Shown here piece after piece: positions 1 through 8,952 of a DNA stretch of 33,967 nucleotides. Source of the DNA: Calditrichota bacterium (GTDB lineage Bacteria; Calditrichota; Calditrichia; Calditrichales; Calditrichaceae); assembly GCA_013151275.1 (NCBI GenBank), contig JAADIP010000235.1, forward strand, positions 28,846-62,812, in the 5' to 3' direction. Position numbers and translations under genes: made by a program. How positions within the stretch are numbered: position 1 is the stretch's first letter; each line of letters opens with the position of its first letter. The notes beneath the pieces were generated by a model, which was not told where the DNA came from, ran no database searches, and saw only the letters and a program-made list of their open reading frames with translations.

Positions 1-242
1 CCCCCTGCAAAGGGGGGAACGCCGAAGGCAAGGGGGGTTTTTACTCAAACTGCACAGTATCTGAATTTTAGAATATTCCTCGTTAAAAAATTTTTGTCAT
101 TCGGTAATTCGAATTTGTTTTGGATTTCGGTATTCGAATTTCGGATTTATTATTTTCTCCATCAGCCAAATTTCAACTTGTAACTCGTAACTTTTTCACC
201 TTTGCCCTAAAGGGCGGAGAAAAAGGGGGAGGCGTCTTTGTT

Positions 243-289
243 CCCAGCAATAAATTACTGGGCTACTATCGTTTAATTCCTACGGAATT
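243..289. repeat. Two adjacent hairpins, REP-like palindromic element
   Basis: CCCAGCAATAAATTACTGGG at 243-262 is an inverted repeat with one mismatch per arm. It is followed by the perfect hairpin AATTCC-TAC-GGAATT at 275-289. A pair of short hairpins in intergenic DNA beside other repeats looks like a dispersed palindromic (REP-like) element. The copy number in the genome cannot be judged from one window. Confidence 0.45.
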
Positions 290-294
290 TATTC

Positions 295-345
295 TAAACA
301 ACTAAACAACTAAACAACTAAACTTGTCACTTGTTACTTTTCGTT
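295..345. repeat. Short tandem repeat string (TAAACAAC octamers, then TCACTTG/TTACTTT)
   Basis: Three perfect copies of TAAACAAC fill 295-318. They run into TAAACTTGTCACTTGTTAC and TTTTCGTTAACC. The same words recur in the gaps near 3.45-3.56 kb and 31.40-31.47 kb, so this is one member of a dispersed, degenerate short-repeat family. Confidence 0.6.
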
Positions 346-461
346 AACCAATAACCAAATATTGACAAACTTATTGCCCGAACCGCCGTTACTTATTTGA
401 TTTGAGATCGAATGGTTTGTAAATTTTCCGAACTAATTATATTTCAGACGGAGTTTTTGGC

Positions 462-3080
462 ATGAATAAGATTTTCGCAATTTTGCTTTTTTTAGTTTAT
501 TCTCTTTTTGCAATCGATCCCTTGACTTTGGAGTCGGGAAAAACGGATATCAAGATTTCTCCGGATTCAAAGTGGCTCATTTATGACCAGACCGAAGATC
601 CGGGTTTGTATCTGTTAAACCTTACTACCGACGAAGCCGTGAAAATCGCTTCCGGACCGGGCATTGCCAAATACGCTTCCTGGTCTCCGGACGGACAATT
701 TATCGGTTTTAAAATGTTTAGGGAATCTTTTCAGATACCGTGCCTTTTTGATGTAAACGACTCACGCATTATCGCCCTTCACCCGCCCGTTGCGCTTTCC
801 GGCGTTCCTTCGATCGACAGAAACGGAGACGTTGTTTTTACAGTTGGCGAAGAATTGCTCTTAACCGATATTGACGGCAACATCTCAAAAAAGTTTTCTT
901 TACCCGCCTATTCCAATTTGACTCCGATCTCTTTTGACGGACAATTTGTCGTTTTTAACGATCAATACGACCGGCTTCATCTTTTGAATTTAAAGAACGG
1001 CGAAAGAAAATTGATTTCGCGGGATGATAAAAATTACTACAATCCCCGATGGAACCCTTCCCGGCTTTTGGTCTCTTTTCAGGGCTTTGACGGTTCGATT
1101 CGAATTTTCGAGCCGGAATCCGACGGATCAATAGAAATCGGCGCCGGAATTAATCCCCAATGGTCAACGGACGGCAACTATCTGCTTTTCACCCGTCAAA
1201 ACGTTGTCGAAACCCGGGATGTGCTTACAAGCGATATTTACATGTTTAACCGGCAAACCAAAACAACCGTTCTTTTAACCGAAACAATCGACAAATTTGA
1301 AAACTACCCTGCCCTTTCAAACAAAGGCGAGCTGTTCTATGTCGTTCAGAATGGTCCGGAAAAGGGCGTTTTTAAAATGAAGATTTTAGACCCGCAAACA
1401 GGTCGGCTTAATCTGAACTCCGTCGAAATTCCCGTTCAGATTCAAAAAATTTCACCGATAAAAGCGCCCGAATTTGACACGGGTTACAAATCGGAAAACT
1501 CTTATTCATTTAGTTTTGAAATTCCTTTTGTGCATCAGGTTTTTGATCCGCCTGCCTGGTTCGACGGACACTGGGCGTGCGGCGGAACGGCTGCCATTAT
1601 GTGCATCGCCTATTACGATATTCTTCCCAAAATAGTTCGTAATGTTTCCAAGCCTATGTTTCACACCACGGCTTACGGCGACTATATTGCCGAAAAATAC
1701 ACTTACAACGGATTTACTTTCGATATCTGGGCAACCGATTCCAAAGGAGTAAAAGGCTACGGCGCTTACGGTTTTATCGTGCGTAACGGCGATCAGGCGT
1801 GGGCGGACACCAAAGGCTTTATGGCTGAATATGCGCGCAAGCACGGTCTGTTCTCTTATGTGGACTGGAAACCTACCCGTCAAAAATTAATGAGCGAAGC
1901 CGACGCGGAACGCCCCTTTACTTTGCTAAACAGCCTTACTCAAGCCGGACATTACATTTCGGTGATCGGTTACGAAAAACAAGCCACCACCGTTATTGTC
2001 AACGATCCTTACGGAAACAAGAATAAAGGGAATTACGGAAAAAATTATGCCGGCAAGGGCGCGAAATACGATTGGCCCGGTTACTCCAACGGTCATTATA
2101 ATTTGAATACGGTATGGTGTTTCATCTACTTTCGTGATAAAAGCGCCGATTTGGTTCCGGTTGTCACAGCTCAAACGGACACGCTGCAAATGAATCAAAC
2201 ATATCCCATGAAGATTCAAATTTCGAATCAGGGAAATCAGCTTAGCGATTCCACCAAAATGCTTTTATTCCTTTCACAAAACGCCGAATACAACGAGGGA
2301 CTGGATAAAACGCTCGACACGCTTACTGTTTCCGCAATCCAGCCCGGCGATACTCTGCAAATTGACTTCTCGTTCACGTTATCCGATTCAATGGTTTCGG
2401 GCAATTACTATTTCGGCGCTTTTGTAAAGGTAGTGAACCGCGACAATGAAGCGAATCCAGAGAATAATACATGGACAAAAAAACTGCCCTTAAAAGGGTA
2501 TCCCAACATTTTTCGAGCCTCGCCGCGGGGAAACATAAAAGACGCTATGCCCGTTATCAAAGCGTATTTTATTGATATCTACTCCGGAATCGATTCCGGC
2601 GACATAAAAATGTTTGTGGATAGCGTTGACGTAAGCTCTCAATGCACCGTAACTGCGACATCCGTTTCTTATTTGCCGGATAAAGAATTATCCGCCGGCG
2701 CCCATTCCGTCCGGGTTGAAGTAAGCAACAGCCTGGGATTGCGCTCAGCTTACGCCTGGGAATTTAACGTCGAAACCCAGACCGCAATTGAAGATTACGC
2801 TTCGGGCAAATTACCGAAAAATTTAACCCTGTTGCCCAACTATCCCAATCCCTTCAACGGATGGACGATTATTCGCTACATTCTTCCGAAGTCGGCTGCT
2901 GTGAAGGCTGAGCTTTACAATCTTCAGGGACAAAGCGTTAAAATTATTTTGAACGGTTATCAGAACGCCGGACGACATCAATTGCGGTTACACGCACGTA
3001 ATCTTGCGAGCGGAATTTATCTTTTGCGGTTGCAGGCTGGCAGAGAGGTTAAAGTAAGAAGGATTCTGTTGATTAAGTAA
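462..3080 (+). CDS. Secreted beta-propeller / C39-like cysteine peptidase with T9SS sorting domain
   Basis: An 872-residue exported protein. Residues 1-17 form a signal peptide ending in LFA. Residues about 25-340 hold TolB/WD40-like blades (repeated 'W-S-P-D-G' motifs). Residues about 350-555 match the C39-like peptidase fold: Gln359 in a 'FVHQVFDPP' segment, Cys373 in HWACGGTAA, His497 in GHYISVIGY and Asn514-Asp515 in VNDPYG are the expected oxyanion and catalytic positions. A CARDB-like beta domain follows (about 585-690), then an Ig-like segment, then a C-terminal sorting domain (about 795-872) with NYPNPFN and a final basic strand. The usual 'CGP' of the family is 'CGG' here. A GGAG site lies about 10 bases before the ATG. 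It probably acts at the cell surface or outside the cell; the substrate is unknown. Confidence 0.85.
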   Translation: MNKIFAILLFLVYSLFAIDPLTLESGKTDIKISPDSKWLIYDQTEDPGLYLLNLTTDEAVKIASGPGIAKYASWSPDGQFIGFKMFRESFQIPCLFDVNDSRIIALHPPVALSGVPSIDRNGDVVFTVGEELLLTDIDGNISKKFSLPAYSNLTPISFDGQFVVFNDQYDRLHLLNLKNGERKLISRDDKNYYNPRWNPSRLLVSFQGFDGSIRIFEPESDGSIEIGAGINPQWSTDGNYLLFTRQNVVETRDVLTSDIYMFNRQTKTTVLLTETIDKFENYPALSNKGELFYVVQNGPEKGVFKMKILDPQTGRLNLNSVEIPVQIQKISPIKAPEFDTGYKSENSYSFSFEIPFVHQVFDPPAWFDGHWACGGTAAIMCIAYYDILPKIVRNVSKPMFHTTAYGDYIAEKYTYNGFTFDIWATDSKGVKGYGAYGFIVRNGDQAWADTKGFMAEYARKHGLFSYVDWKPTRQKLMSEADAERPFTLLNSLTQAGHYISVIGYEKQATTVIVNDPYGNKNKGNYGKNYAGKGAKYDWPGYSNGHYNLNTVWCFIYFRDKSADLVPVVTAQTDTLQMNQTYPMKIQISNQGNQLSDSTKMLLFLSQNAEYNEGLDKTLDTLTVSAIQPGDTLQIDFSFTLSDSMVSGNYYFGAFVKVVNRDNEANPENNTWTKKLPLKGYPNIFRASPRGNIKDAMPVIKAYFIDIYSGIDSGDIKMFVDSVDVSSQCTVTATSVSYLPDKELSAGAHSVRVEVSNSLGLRSAYAWEFNVETQTAIEDYASGKLPKNLTLLPNYPNPFNGWTIIRYILPKSAAVKAELYNLQGQSVKIILNGYQNAGRHQLRLHARNLASGIYLLRLQAGREVKVRRILLIK

Positions 3081-3206
3081 TCGATTAAACGGATATTTCG
3101 CGGATTTTATTAAAGCGGATTGTCTGAAAATAATTTGCGGTTAAAAGCGGAAGAAAAACATCCCTGTCGTTAATATCCGTTCCCTGATGCTCCTCCTCTC
3201 AAATCT

Positions 3207-3283
3207 TGGTGCCCCTGGAGAGACTCGAACTCCCGACACAAGGCTTAGGAAGCCTCTGCTCTATCCGACTGAGCTACAGGGGC
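3207..3283 (-). tRNA. tRNA-Arg (anticodon CCT), 3' CCA encoded
   Basis: The minus strand folds into a complete cloverleaf: acceptor GCCCCTG/CAGGGGC, D-arm GCTC/GAGC, anticodon loop TTCCTAA (anticodon CCT, reads AGG), T-arm with loop TTCGAGT, discriminator A at 3210. CCA follows at 3209-3207, so the 3' end is genomically encoded. The arm lengths give the standard 74 nt before CCA. Confidence 0.95.
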
Positions 3284-3361
3284 GTTTGATTGCCGTGAAA
3301 TATAAAATAGATTTATATTCAAAACAAGAACAAAATGTTTCGGATTTATGAATAATGTAAG

Positions 3362-3558
3362 AGTTAAGGGTGTAATGGTTATGGGTTAAGCGTGTCCACT
3401 TATCACGACAGATTTTTATCACTGCTTTCTTGCACTCATTTTTTGATCTAAATTAAACACCTAAACCTCTGTTTAAGTTACTCCTCACTCGTGACTTGTC
3501 ACTCTGTTACTCTGTTACTCATCACGCGTCACGCATTACGCGTCACGACCTTGTCACT
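3362..3558. repeat. Degenerate short tandem repeats between tRNA-Arg and apt
   Basis: GTTAAGGGTGTAATGGTTA at about 3363-3381 resembles a string at about 31410-31429. TAAAC-type words follow near 3453-3475. From about 3484 to 3558 there is a run of seven- and eight-base units: GTGACTT, GTCACTCT, GTTACTCT, then heptamers of the form RTYACGC. No gene is supported here; the short open frame starting at 3491 is made of repeat sequence and then overlaps apt antisense. Confidence 0.65.
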
Positions 3559-3566
3559 TTTTCCGT

Positions 3567-4094
3567 TTAAATTTTTATCAAAGAATGAACGGAGTATTGC
3601 TGCAATTTATCAATACCGTTCAAAAAAGTCAGTTCGATCAAAAAACGCACGGCTGTCACTTCCCCGCCGCATTTTTCGATTAACTTTGCCGCCGCAAGCG
3701 CGGTTCCGCCGGTAGCCAGAAGGTCGTCCAACAGCAAAACGCGCTGACCCTTTTGAACCGCGTCCTGATGTATTTCCAGAGCGTCCGTGCCATATTCCAG
3801 ATCGTATTCTTCTTTGTAGGTTTTGTAAGGCAATTTACCCGGTTTGCGAATAGGAATAAATCCAAGTCCCAATTTGTACGCCAATGTTGCGGCAAAAATA
3901 AATCCGCGCGCTTCGATGGCGGCGATTAAATCCACTCTTATCCCTTCCATCGATTCGGCGAAAAGATCAATAGAGACGGCGAATAATTCCGCGTCCTGTA
4001 AAATCGGCGTAATGTCTTTAAACATGATTCCGGGCTTGGGAAAATCGGGCACATTACGAATGGCTTTGTTAATTTGTTCAATACGTTTATCCAT
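3567..4094 (-). CDS. apt: Adenine phosphoribosyltransferase
   Basis: Converts adenine and PRPP to AMP in cytosolic purine salvage. At 175 residues it has the normal length. It shows the N-terminal FPKPGIMFKDITP block (about 18-30), EARGF (61-65), the flexible-loop segment YDLEYGTDALEIH (about 97-109) and the PRPP-binding motif VLLLDDLLATGGTA (about 119-132). The start is supported by AAGGAA six bases upstream. It is the last gene of a compact minus-strand group with acylphosphatase, a LOG-like protein and asnS, only 14 bases after acyP. No clear hairpin terminator follows; the downstream DNA is short-repeat sequence. Confidence 0.95.
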   Translation of the reverse strand: MDKRIEQINKAIRNVPDFPKPGIMFKDITPILQDAELFAVSIDLFAESMEGIRVDLIAAIEARGFIFAATLAYKLGLGFIPIRKPGKLPYKTYKEEYDLEYGTDALEIHQDAVQKGQRVLLLDDLLATGGTALAAAKLIEKCGGEVTAVRFLIELTFLNGIDKLQQYSVHSLIKI

Positions 4095-4108
4095 AAATTA
4101 TTCCTTTT

Positions 4109-4387
4109 TTAAAATGCGATTTCAAATGATCTGTATCTGGTTTCGTTCAAAGCAACTTCATCAATTTCCATATCAATAACATGGGCGAAAGCTGGACCTC
4201 GGTTTAATTCGGTAATAAACAGATTTAATTTTTCTTCTTCGCCCTGAGCAAGTACTTCCACATCCCCGTTGGGAAGGTTCCGCACGTAACCGCTGATTCC
4301 ATGATCCCGCGCGCGTTCTCTTACAAACCAGCGATAGCCCACGCCCTGCACTCTTCCCTTAATGATAATGTGTAACGCTTTTTTCAT
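4109..4387 (-). CDS. acyP: Acylphosphatase
   Basis: A 92-residue cytosolic enzyme that hydrolyses acyl-phosphate bonds. It has the family signature GRVQGVGYRWF with the phosphate-binding Arg19, and GYVRNLPNGDVEV with catalytic Asn37; both catalytic residues are present. Its start overlaps the stop of the LOG-like gene by four bases (ATGA type), so the two are probably translationally coupled. Its physiological substrate in bacteria is generally unclear, and the neighbours do not settle it. Confidence 0.93.
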   Translation of the reverse strand: MKKALHIIIKGRVQGVGYRWFVRERARDHGISGYVRNLPNGDVEVLAQGEEEKLNLFITELNRGPAFAHVIDMEIDEVALNETRYRSFEIAF

Positions 4388-4836
4388 GGGAGAACCTTCA
4401 ATAATTCGTTTATTGCCTCTTCAGGAGTTTTCACCTGAATTATTTTTTCAGAAACATCCCATGTATTCAAACCCACCACGGGTTTTCCCAGTTGTAACGC
4501 AAAAGCCAATTCCGACAGAGTTCCGAAACCGCCGTCAATGGCGATAATTCCTTCAGCCGAACGAACTATTATCAGATTTCTGGCGATTCCCATTCCGGTC
4601 GGAATGGCAATATCGATATAGGGATTCGCGTAACCGGCGCTGTCCTGCGGTAAAACGCCGACGGTAATGCCGCCTTCTTCCTTGCATCCGCGGGCGGACG
4701 CTTCCATCACGCCGCTCATTCCGCCGCAAATCAATCCGAATCCGTTTTTGGCGATCAAGCGCCCCGTTTGGTAAGCCCTGACTTCTGTTTCAGGGCTGCA
4801 TTCACGACCGCCGATTACAGCAATTAAGCGTTTCAT
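4384..4836 (-). CDS. LOG/TIGR00725-like Rossmann-fold nucleotide-binding protein
   Basis: A 150-residue protein of the 'lysine decarboxylase-like'/LOG superfamily. Visible motifs are VIGG (7-10), CGGMSGVMEA (37-46), an ARN motif near residue 86 and DGGFGTLSE (101-109), the counterpart of the PGGxGTxxE nucleotide-sugar site. LOG enzymes are phosphoribohydrolases acting on nucleoside 5'-monophosphates. The Pro of the motif is Asp here, as in the shorter TIGR00725-type members, so activity on cytokinin nucleotides should not be assumed. The ATG lies four bases after the asnS stop with no clear Shine-Dalgarno, which suggests coupling. Cotranscription with apt would fit a nucleotide-related role (inference). 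Confidence 0.82.
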   Translation of the reverse strand: MKRLIAVIGGRECSPETEVRAYQTGRLIAKNGFGLICGGMSGVMEASARGCKEEGGITVGVLPQDSAGYANPYIDIAIPTGMGIARNLIIVRSAEGIIAIDGGFGTLSELAFALQLGKPVVGLNTWDVSEKIIQVKTPEEAINELLKVLP

Positions 4837-4840
4837 GGGC

Positions 4841-6136
4841 TCAGGGATAAATTCGTTGCATCAAACGCGGGAACGGAATGGTTTCCCGAACGTGTTTGGT
4901 TCCCGTTATCCAGGCAACGGTTCGTTCAATACCAAGACCGAATCCCGAATGCGGAACAGATCCGTATTTTCTCAGATCCAGATACCACCGAAACGCTTCT
5001 TCGTCTAAATTATGCTCCCGAATCCTTTTTAGCAAGGTGTCGTAATCGTCTTCGCGTTGGGAACCTCCGATTATTTCGCCGTAACCCTCGGGAGCAAGCA
5101 TATCCATGGCTAAGGCGAACTGAGGTTCTTCGGGATCGCGCTTCATGTAAAAAGCCTTGATTTCAGCCGGATAATGGTGAACAATCACCGGTTTGTCAAA
5201 TTGCGCGGACAGAACTGTTTCATCCGCTCCGCCAAAATCATCGCCGTAAGGAAAGTCAACGCCGTTTTTCTTGAGAATTTCCACAGCCTCGTTGTAGTGA
5301 ATTTTGGGAAACGGCGGAACGACGTTTTCAAGCTTTGAAGTATCCCGTTCAAGCGTTTCCAATTCGGCGCGGCGCTTTTTAAGCACGGTCTGAACGATAT
5401 GGGAAACGAATTCTTCGGCTAATTGCATGTCATCCTGTAAATCAAAAAAAGCCACTTCCGGCTCAATCATCCAGAATTCGGTTAAATGACGCCGGGTCTT
5501 GGACTTTTCGGCGCGGAACGTTGGTCCAAAACAATAAACGCGCCCGAAAGACATGCAGGCTGCTTCCGCGTATAACTGCCCGCTTTGTGTGAGATATGCC
5601 GGGCTGCCGAAATAATCGGTCTGGAAAAGAGTTGTCGTTCCCTCCGCGGCGTTGGGCGTAAAAATAGGCGAATCGATTAACACAAAATCGCGGTCATTAA
5701 AAAAATCTCTGGCTGCCCTTATTACCTCGTGCCTTACGTTAAGAATGGCATGCTGACGCTTTGAACGAATCCACAAATGCCGGTGATCCATCAAAAAGTC
5801 AATCCCGTGCTCCTTTGGAGTTATGGGGTAATCCTGCGCAATCTGAACGATCTCTATTTCTTTGACGTGCAGTTCATAGCCGATGGGCGCCCGTTTGTCG
5901 GCAACCAAAACGCCCGTAACCTTTAATGAACTCTCCTGAGTCAACAGATCTGTTTTTTCAAAGGTGTCTTCGGAAACTTCGCTTTTTACCACCACGCACT
6001 GGATAATCGCAGATCCGTCCCTGACCAATAAAAACCGTACCTTACCGCTAAAACGTTTATTGTACAGCCATCCCTGAATGGTGACTTCCTGATTTTCATG
6101 TTTAGGTGATTCACTAATGCGGATTATTTCTGCCAT
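4841..6136 (-). CDS. asnS: Asparaginyl-tRNA synthetase
   Basis: A class IIb aminoacyl-tRNA synthetase of 431 residues that charges tRNA-Asn with asparagine. The N-terminal OB fold covers about 15-105. The catalytic domain shows [16 protein letters not shown] (about 110-125), motif 2 [16 protein letters not shown] (207-222), [10 protein letters not shown], and motif 3 GFGLGIER near 399. TEFWMIEPE is the AsnRS rather than AspRS form. The frame is open back to 6190, but the ATG at 6136 is preferred: GGAAGGAAGG lies eight bases before it and the protein then begins as in the family. First gene of the asnS-LOG-acyP-apt group. Confidence 0.95.
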   Translation of the reverse strand: MAEIIRISESPKHENQEVTIQGWLYNKRFSGKVRFLLVRDGSAIIQCVVVKSEVSEDTFEKTDLLTQESSLKVTGVLVADKRAPIGYELHVKEIEIVQIAQDYPITPKEHGIDFLMDHRHLWIRSKRQHAILNVRHEVIRAARDFFNDRDFVLIDSPIFTPNAAEGTTTLFQTDYFGSPAYLTQSGQLYAEAACMSFGRVYCFGPTFRAEKSKTRRHLTEFWMIEPEVAFFDLQDDMQLAEEFVSHIVQTVLKKRRAELETLERDTSKLENVVPPFPKIHYNEAVEILKKNGVDFPYGDDFGGADETVLSAQFDKPVIVHHYPAEIKAFYMKRDPEEPQFALAMDMLAPEGYGEIIGGSQREDDYDTLLKRIREHNLDEEAFRWYLDLRKYGSVPHSGFGLGIERTVAWITGTKHVRETIPFPRLMQRIYP

Positions 6137-6664
6137 TAATTCCTTCCTTCCTTTTATTACGCCAACCCGAAACCTATCATTTCTTGTCAAGCCATATTTT
6201 CTTAAAAAATAAATATAAGCAAGGTATTAAATCTAAGCAAGACAAGTGTCCCGTCCCATAAAGATTTTCGGAAAGACGTTGCGGGCGACCTCTCCTGTTC
6301 AGCGCTTTTTTTGTTAAAATTTTTTGATTAGTCAGCGGATAACTCAGTCCTGAATGAGAAAACCTCAAGTAACGCTTTAAAATATCCGATTAAAGCGGGA
6401 AACAATAAAGCTGTGTTTATTCCGGTTCAGGCGCTCAGATTAAAGAACCCTGCGGAATGTTTTTATTCAAATTTCCGAACAGATCGATCGGGAATCGGAT
6501 AAAAAGTGATTTACGCCGAAATTGTTAAGCAGACAGAAACAGAGCCTTCCCTGACTTTTTTCCGTTTAATCCTTTGATCATTTAACAACGGTCTGTCGCA
6601 GCCGCTTCCCGCTTATGTTATCGTAAAAGAAGCTCCAAACCAAAAATTCTTTTTAAAGGCAATG
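6137..6664. other. Intergenic region between fbp and asnS
   Basis: About 530 bases with no supported gene. The open frame at 6177-6368 (minus) has no ribosome site or recognisable motif. It should carry the asnS promoter: on the minus strand TTGCTT and AAATAT occur 17 bases apart near 6200-6230, a weak match only. No hairpin terminator for fbp was found. Confidence 0.5.
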
Positions 6665-7681
6665 TCAGTTTAGTTTGCGCTTCCCTTCGATAAATTCTTC
6701 AACCATTTTCACGTCGTCTTCGGAGCCGATAAAAAGCGGCACTCTTTGATGAAGTTTTTCGGGAACAATGTCCATAATGCGTCGTTTTCCGTCAATTGCT
6801 TTTCCTCCCGCCTGCTCTACGATAAAAGCGAGGGGATTGGCTTCGTAAAGCAGACGCAGCTTTCCGCTTGGCGCTTTAATACTGGGCGGGTAAAGGAAGA
6901 TGCCTCCGTACAGTAAATTCCGGTGGAAATCGCTCACCAACGATCCGATGTAACGGGAATTCATGGGACGATTGGTATCGCCGTCAACTTGTTTGATGTA
7001 TTGCACATATTGTTTAATAGGTTCATCCCAGAATTCAAAATAGCTTTCATTGACGCTGTAAATTTTCCCTTTTTTCGGGATGCGAATATTGGGATGCGAA
7101 AGGACAAACTCGCCGTAACTGGGATCAAGCGTAAAGCCGTGAACTCCGTTACCGGTTGTGTAAACCAGCATGGTGCTTGATCCGTAAATAACATATCCGG
7201 CGCATACCTGCCGCTTACCCGCCTGCAAACAGTCTTCGAGACGTCCGGGGCGCCCGTCGGGAGAAACGCGGTTGTAAATCGAAAAAATCGTTCCCACGCT
7301 TACGTTGGCGTCGATGTTGGAAGATCCGTCAAGGGGATCGAAGACCACAACGTACTTTCCCAACGGATATTCTTCCGGGATCGAAATAATATCTTCTTCT
7401 TCTTCGGAAGCCATAACACAGGTATGCCCGTTATGATCCAATGCTTTTACCAGGGTTTCGTTTGCAAACACATCGAGCTTTTTTACGACCTCTCCCTGAA
7501 CGTTAACGTTGCCGGTTTCGCCGAGAATTTCCATCAGCCCCGCCTTGTTGACATGGTACGAAATAAGTTTGGCGGCAAAGGCAATGTCGTTCATTAAATC
7601 GGTAAACTTTCCCGTTGCTTCAGGATATTTTCTCTGTTCCTCGATAATGTGTCGGGTTAAAGTAATGATTTGACCGCTCAT
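6665..7681 (-). CDS. fbp: Fructose-1,6-bisphosphatase class I
   Basis: A 338-residue cytosolic enzyme of gluconeogenesis that hydrolyses fructose 1,6-bisphosphate to fructose 6-phosphate, Mg-dependent. The metal and substrate core is intact: an acidic SEEEE segment (about 92-96), [11 protein letters not shown] (114-124), the [20 protein letters not shown] region and the late C-terminal block [15 protein letters not shown]. Length is normal. GGGGAG lies five bases before the ATG. It stands alone, flanked by two gaps of more than 500 bases, and is probably monocistronic. Confidence 0.96.
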   Translation of the reverse strand: MSGQIITLTRHIIEEQRKYPEATGKFTDLMNDIAFAAKLISYHVNKAGLMEILGETGNVNVQGEVVKKLDVFANETLVKALDHNGHTCVMASEEEEDIISIPEEYPLGKYVVVFDPLDGSSNIDANVSVGTIFSIYNRVSPDGRPGRLEDCLQAGKRQVCAGYVIYGSSTMLVYTTGNGVHGFTLDPSYGEFVLSHPNIRIPKKGKIYSVNESYFEFWDEPIKQYVQYIKQVDGDTNRPMNSRYIGSLVSDFHRNLLYGGIFLYPPSIKAPSGKLRLLYEANPLAFIVEQAGGKAIDGKRRIMDIVPEKLHQRVPLFIGSEDDVKMVEEFIEGKRKLN

Positions 7682-8207
7682 AATAACTCCCCATAAAAAT
7701 TTTTAATACTCCTATTAGCGAATTTTAAATAAATTAATGTAATATTCTCTTTTGAGTCTTTGTTAGCATGTTTTACAAAATTTAAGGCTTTGGTTTTAAT
7801 GACAATATCCGGTCTGAATTTTAGAAAATATGATGTTCTCATAACCTCAAACTATATTATGGACAAAAACAGACACTTTAAGATAAAAACAATTTAAGAA
7901 AAAAAATAGAAAGATTAAATGATTTTTTAAACTTTTTTTGATTGATTTCCGGGAGGTTAATATTTGGAAATGAATTTCACCTGAATTGCCCAGATTTCAG
8001 ACGGTTGGGATTATTGTCCTGACTTTGGCGTTTTCTTGTTTATTTTTGTTCTTTTCATCCGAATGCCGCCGTTTTTAACAAACCGTGGCTTTGCGTTAGG
8101 ATTAATTCAGGTATCCTAAAAAACAGCCGTCCGCCGGGACGGCTGTTTTTAAAATTTTAACGAGGCTGCTTATCTAAAAGGAATTCGAAACTCCGCTCAG
8201 TCTTTTT
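7682..8207. other. AT-rich intergenic region with a terminator at its right end
   Basis: About 525 bases without a gene. The left part is AT-rich and should contain the fbp promoter, although no clear -35/-10 pair was found. The right part contains the terminator at 8119-8150. Nothing else was recognised. Confidence 0.5.
8119..8150 (-). terminator. Rho-independent terminator, symmetrical (bidirectional)
   Basis: ACAGCCGTCC (8123-8132), loop GCCG, GGACGGCTGT (8137-8146): a perfect 10-bp stem flanked by A-run and T-run, so it can work on both strands. It lies 58 bases beyond the stop of the SGNH gene and probably ends that two-gene unit. Confidence 0.85.
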
Positions 8208-8918
8208 TCAGCGGTCTTTTTTTCGGGGTCGCAAATTCAACCATAATTCTTTTAACAAAGGCTGCAATTCCTTTTTCCACCTGGCATAACCGTTCTGATT
8301 TAAATGCAAGCCGTCTTCGATAAAAAGATTTTCATCGGGTTTGCCTTCGGCGTTAAGTAAAGGCGTTGCCAAATCCGCGTAATACAACTTCTTATGCTTT
8401 TCATTGTATTTTTTGATTAACTGATTTACTTCATGCATTTTGTCCCAGAATTTCCAACGGCTGACGCTTGGTTTAATCGGAATATAAATGAATTTAACAT
8501 TTGTGAAATCGTTCAAAATTTTCTTTATCAATGCTTGATAATCGTTAAATACCTGTTTAACGGATTTTCCGGCGGCAATGTCGTTATCGCCCGCGTAAAA
8601 CACGATTATTGCCGGATTGTACTTTTTAATAACCTCGTTGTAATAGTAAAGAACATCGGAAATATGCGCTCCTCCGAAACCGCGATTAATCACCGGGTAT
8701 TCGGGAAAATCATCGTGGGTGCGCCACATCCGGATACTCGAACTTCCAACGAATAAAACAGCTTCGGACGGAAAGCTGTTCTTTTTATCATATTGAACGA
8801 AAGAGTTTATTTCCTTCTCAAACCGCAGCGGATCCGGATTTGCCGCGGGTTGGGAAAAGGATTTAGAGATCACTAAAAAAACAAAAGCAATTAACCAAAA
8901 CAACATTAGTTTGCGCAT
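8208..8918 (-). CDS. Secreted SGNH/GDSL-family hydrolase (esterase)
   Basis: A 236-residue exported esterase or deacetylase. A signal peptide covers residues 1-22 (hydrophobic run, then SFSQ). The four SGNH blocks are visible: VGSSSIRMW with nucleophile Ser60 (block I), RGFGGAHISD (block II Gly), YAGDNDI with Asn112 (block III), and EDGLHLN with Asp202 and His205 (block V). Family members often remove acetyl groups from polysaccharides. AGGAGG lies just upstream of the ATG. The gene starts 34 bases after the phosphodiester glycosidase, so the two are likely cotranscribed and act on the same extracellular glycan (inference). Confidence 0.88.
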   Translation of the reverse strand: MRKLMLFWLIAFVFLVISKSFSQPAANPDPLRFEKEINSFVQYDKKNSFPSEAVLFVGSSSIRMWRTHDDFPEYPVINRGFGGAHISDVLYYYNEVIKKYNPAIIVFYAGDNDIAAGKSVKQVFNDYQALIKKILNDFTNVKFIYIPIKPSVSRWKFWDKMHEVNQLIKKYNEKHKKLYYADLATPLLNAEGKPDENLFIEDGLHLNQNGYARWKKELQPLLKELWLNLRPRKKDR

Positions 8919-8952
8919 CTGGTTTTCCTCCTGAGTTCTAATTTTTTGTGGT

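Larger units (their letters stand above)
1..461. other. Repeat-rich intergenic region upstream of the secreted peptidase gene
   Basis: No convincing gene is present; the one short open frame (120-305) is built from repeats and has no ribosome site. The region holds a C/G hairpin at its very start (CCCCCT-GCAA-AGGGGG, 1-16), two copies of ATTCGAATTT (about 107-116 and 132-141), a G-rich stretch at 205-235, a double hairpin at 243-289, and a tandem octamer at 295-318 followed by a TCACTTG-type string. The promoter of the gene at 462 must lie here. A TTGACA occurs at 362-367 but no good -10 box was found at normal spacing. Confidence 0.6.

Noticed and set aside
1506-1883. 125-codon minus-strand open frame inside the C39-like gene
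   Set aside because: Antisense to the conserved peptidase domain; a shadow of its codon pattern.
3207-3283. tRNA-associated integration site
   Set aside because: No integrase and no direct repeat of the tRNA 3' end was seen nearby; the neighbouring repeats are of the dispersed short type.
6177-6368. Short minus-strand open frame upstream of asnS
   Set aside because: No ribosome site, no protein-like pattern, and it overlaps the likely asnS promoter region.
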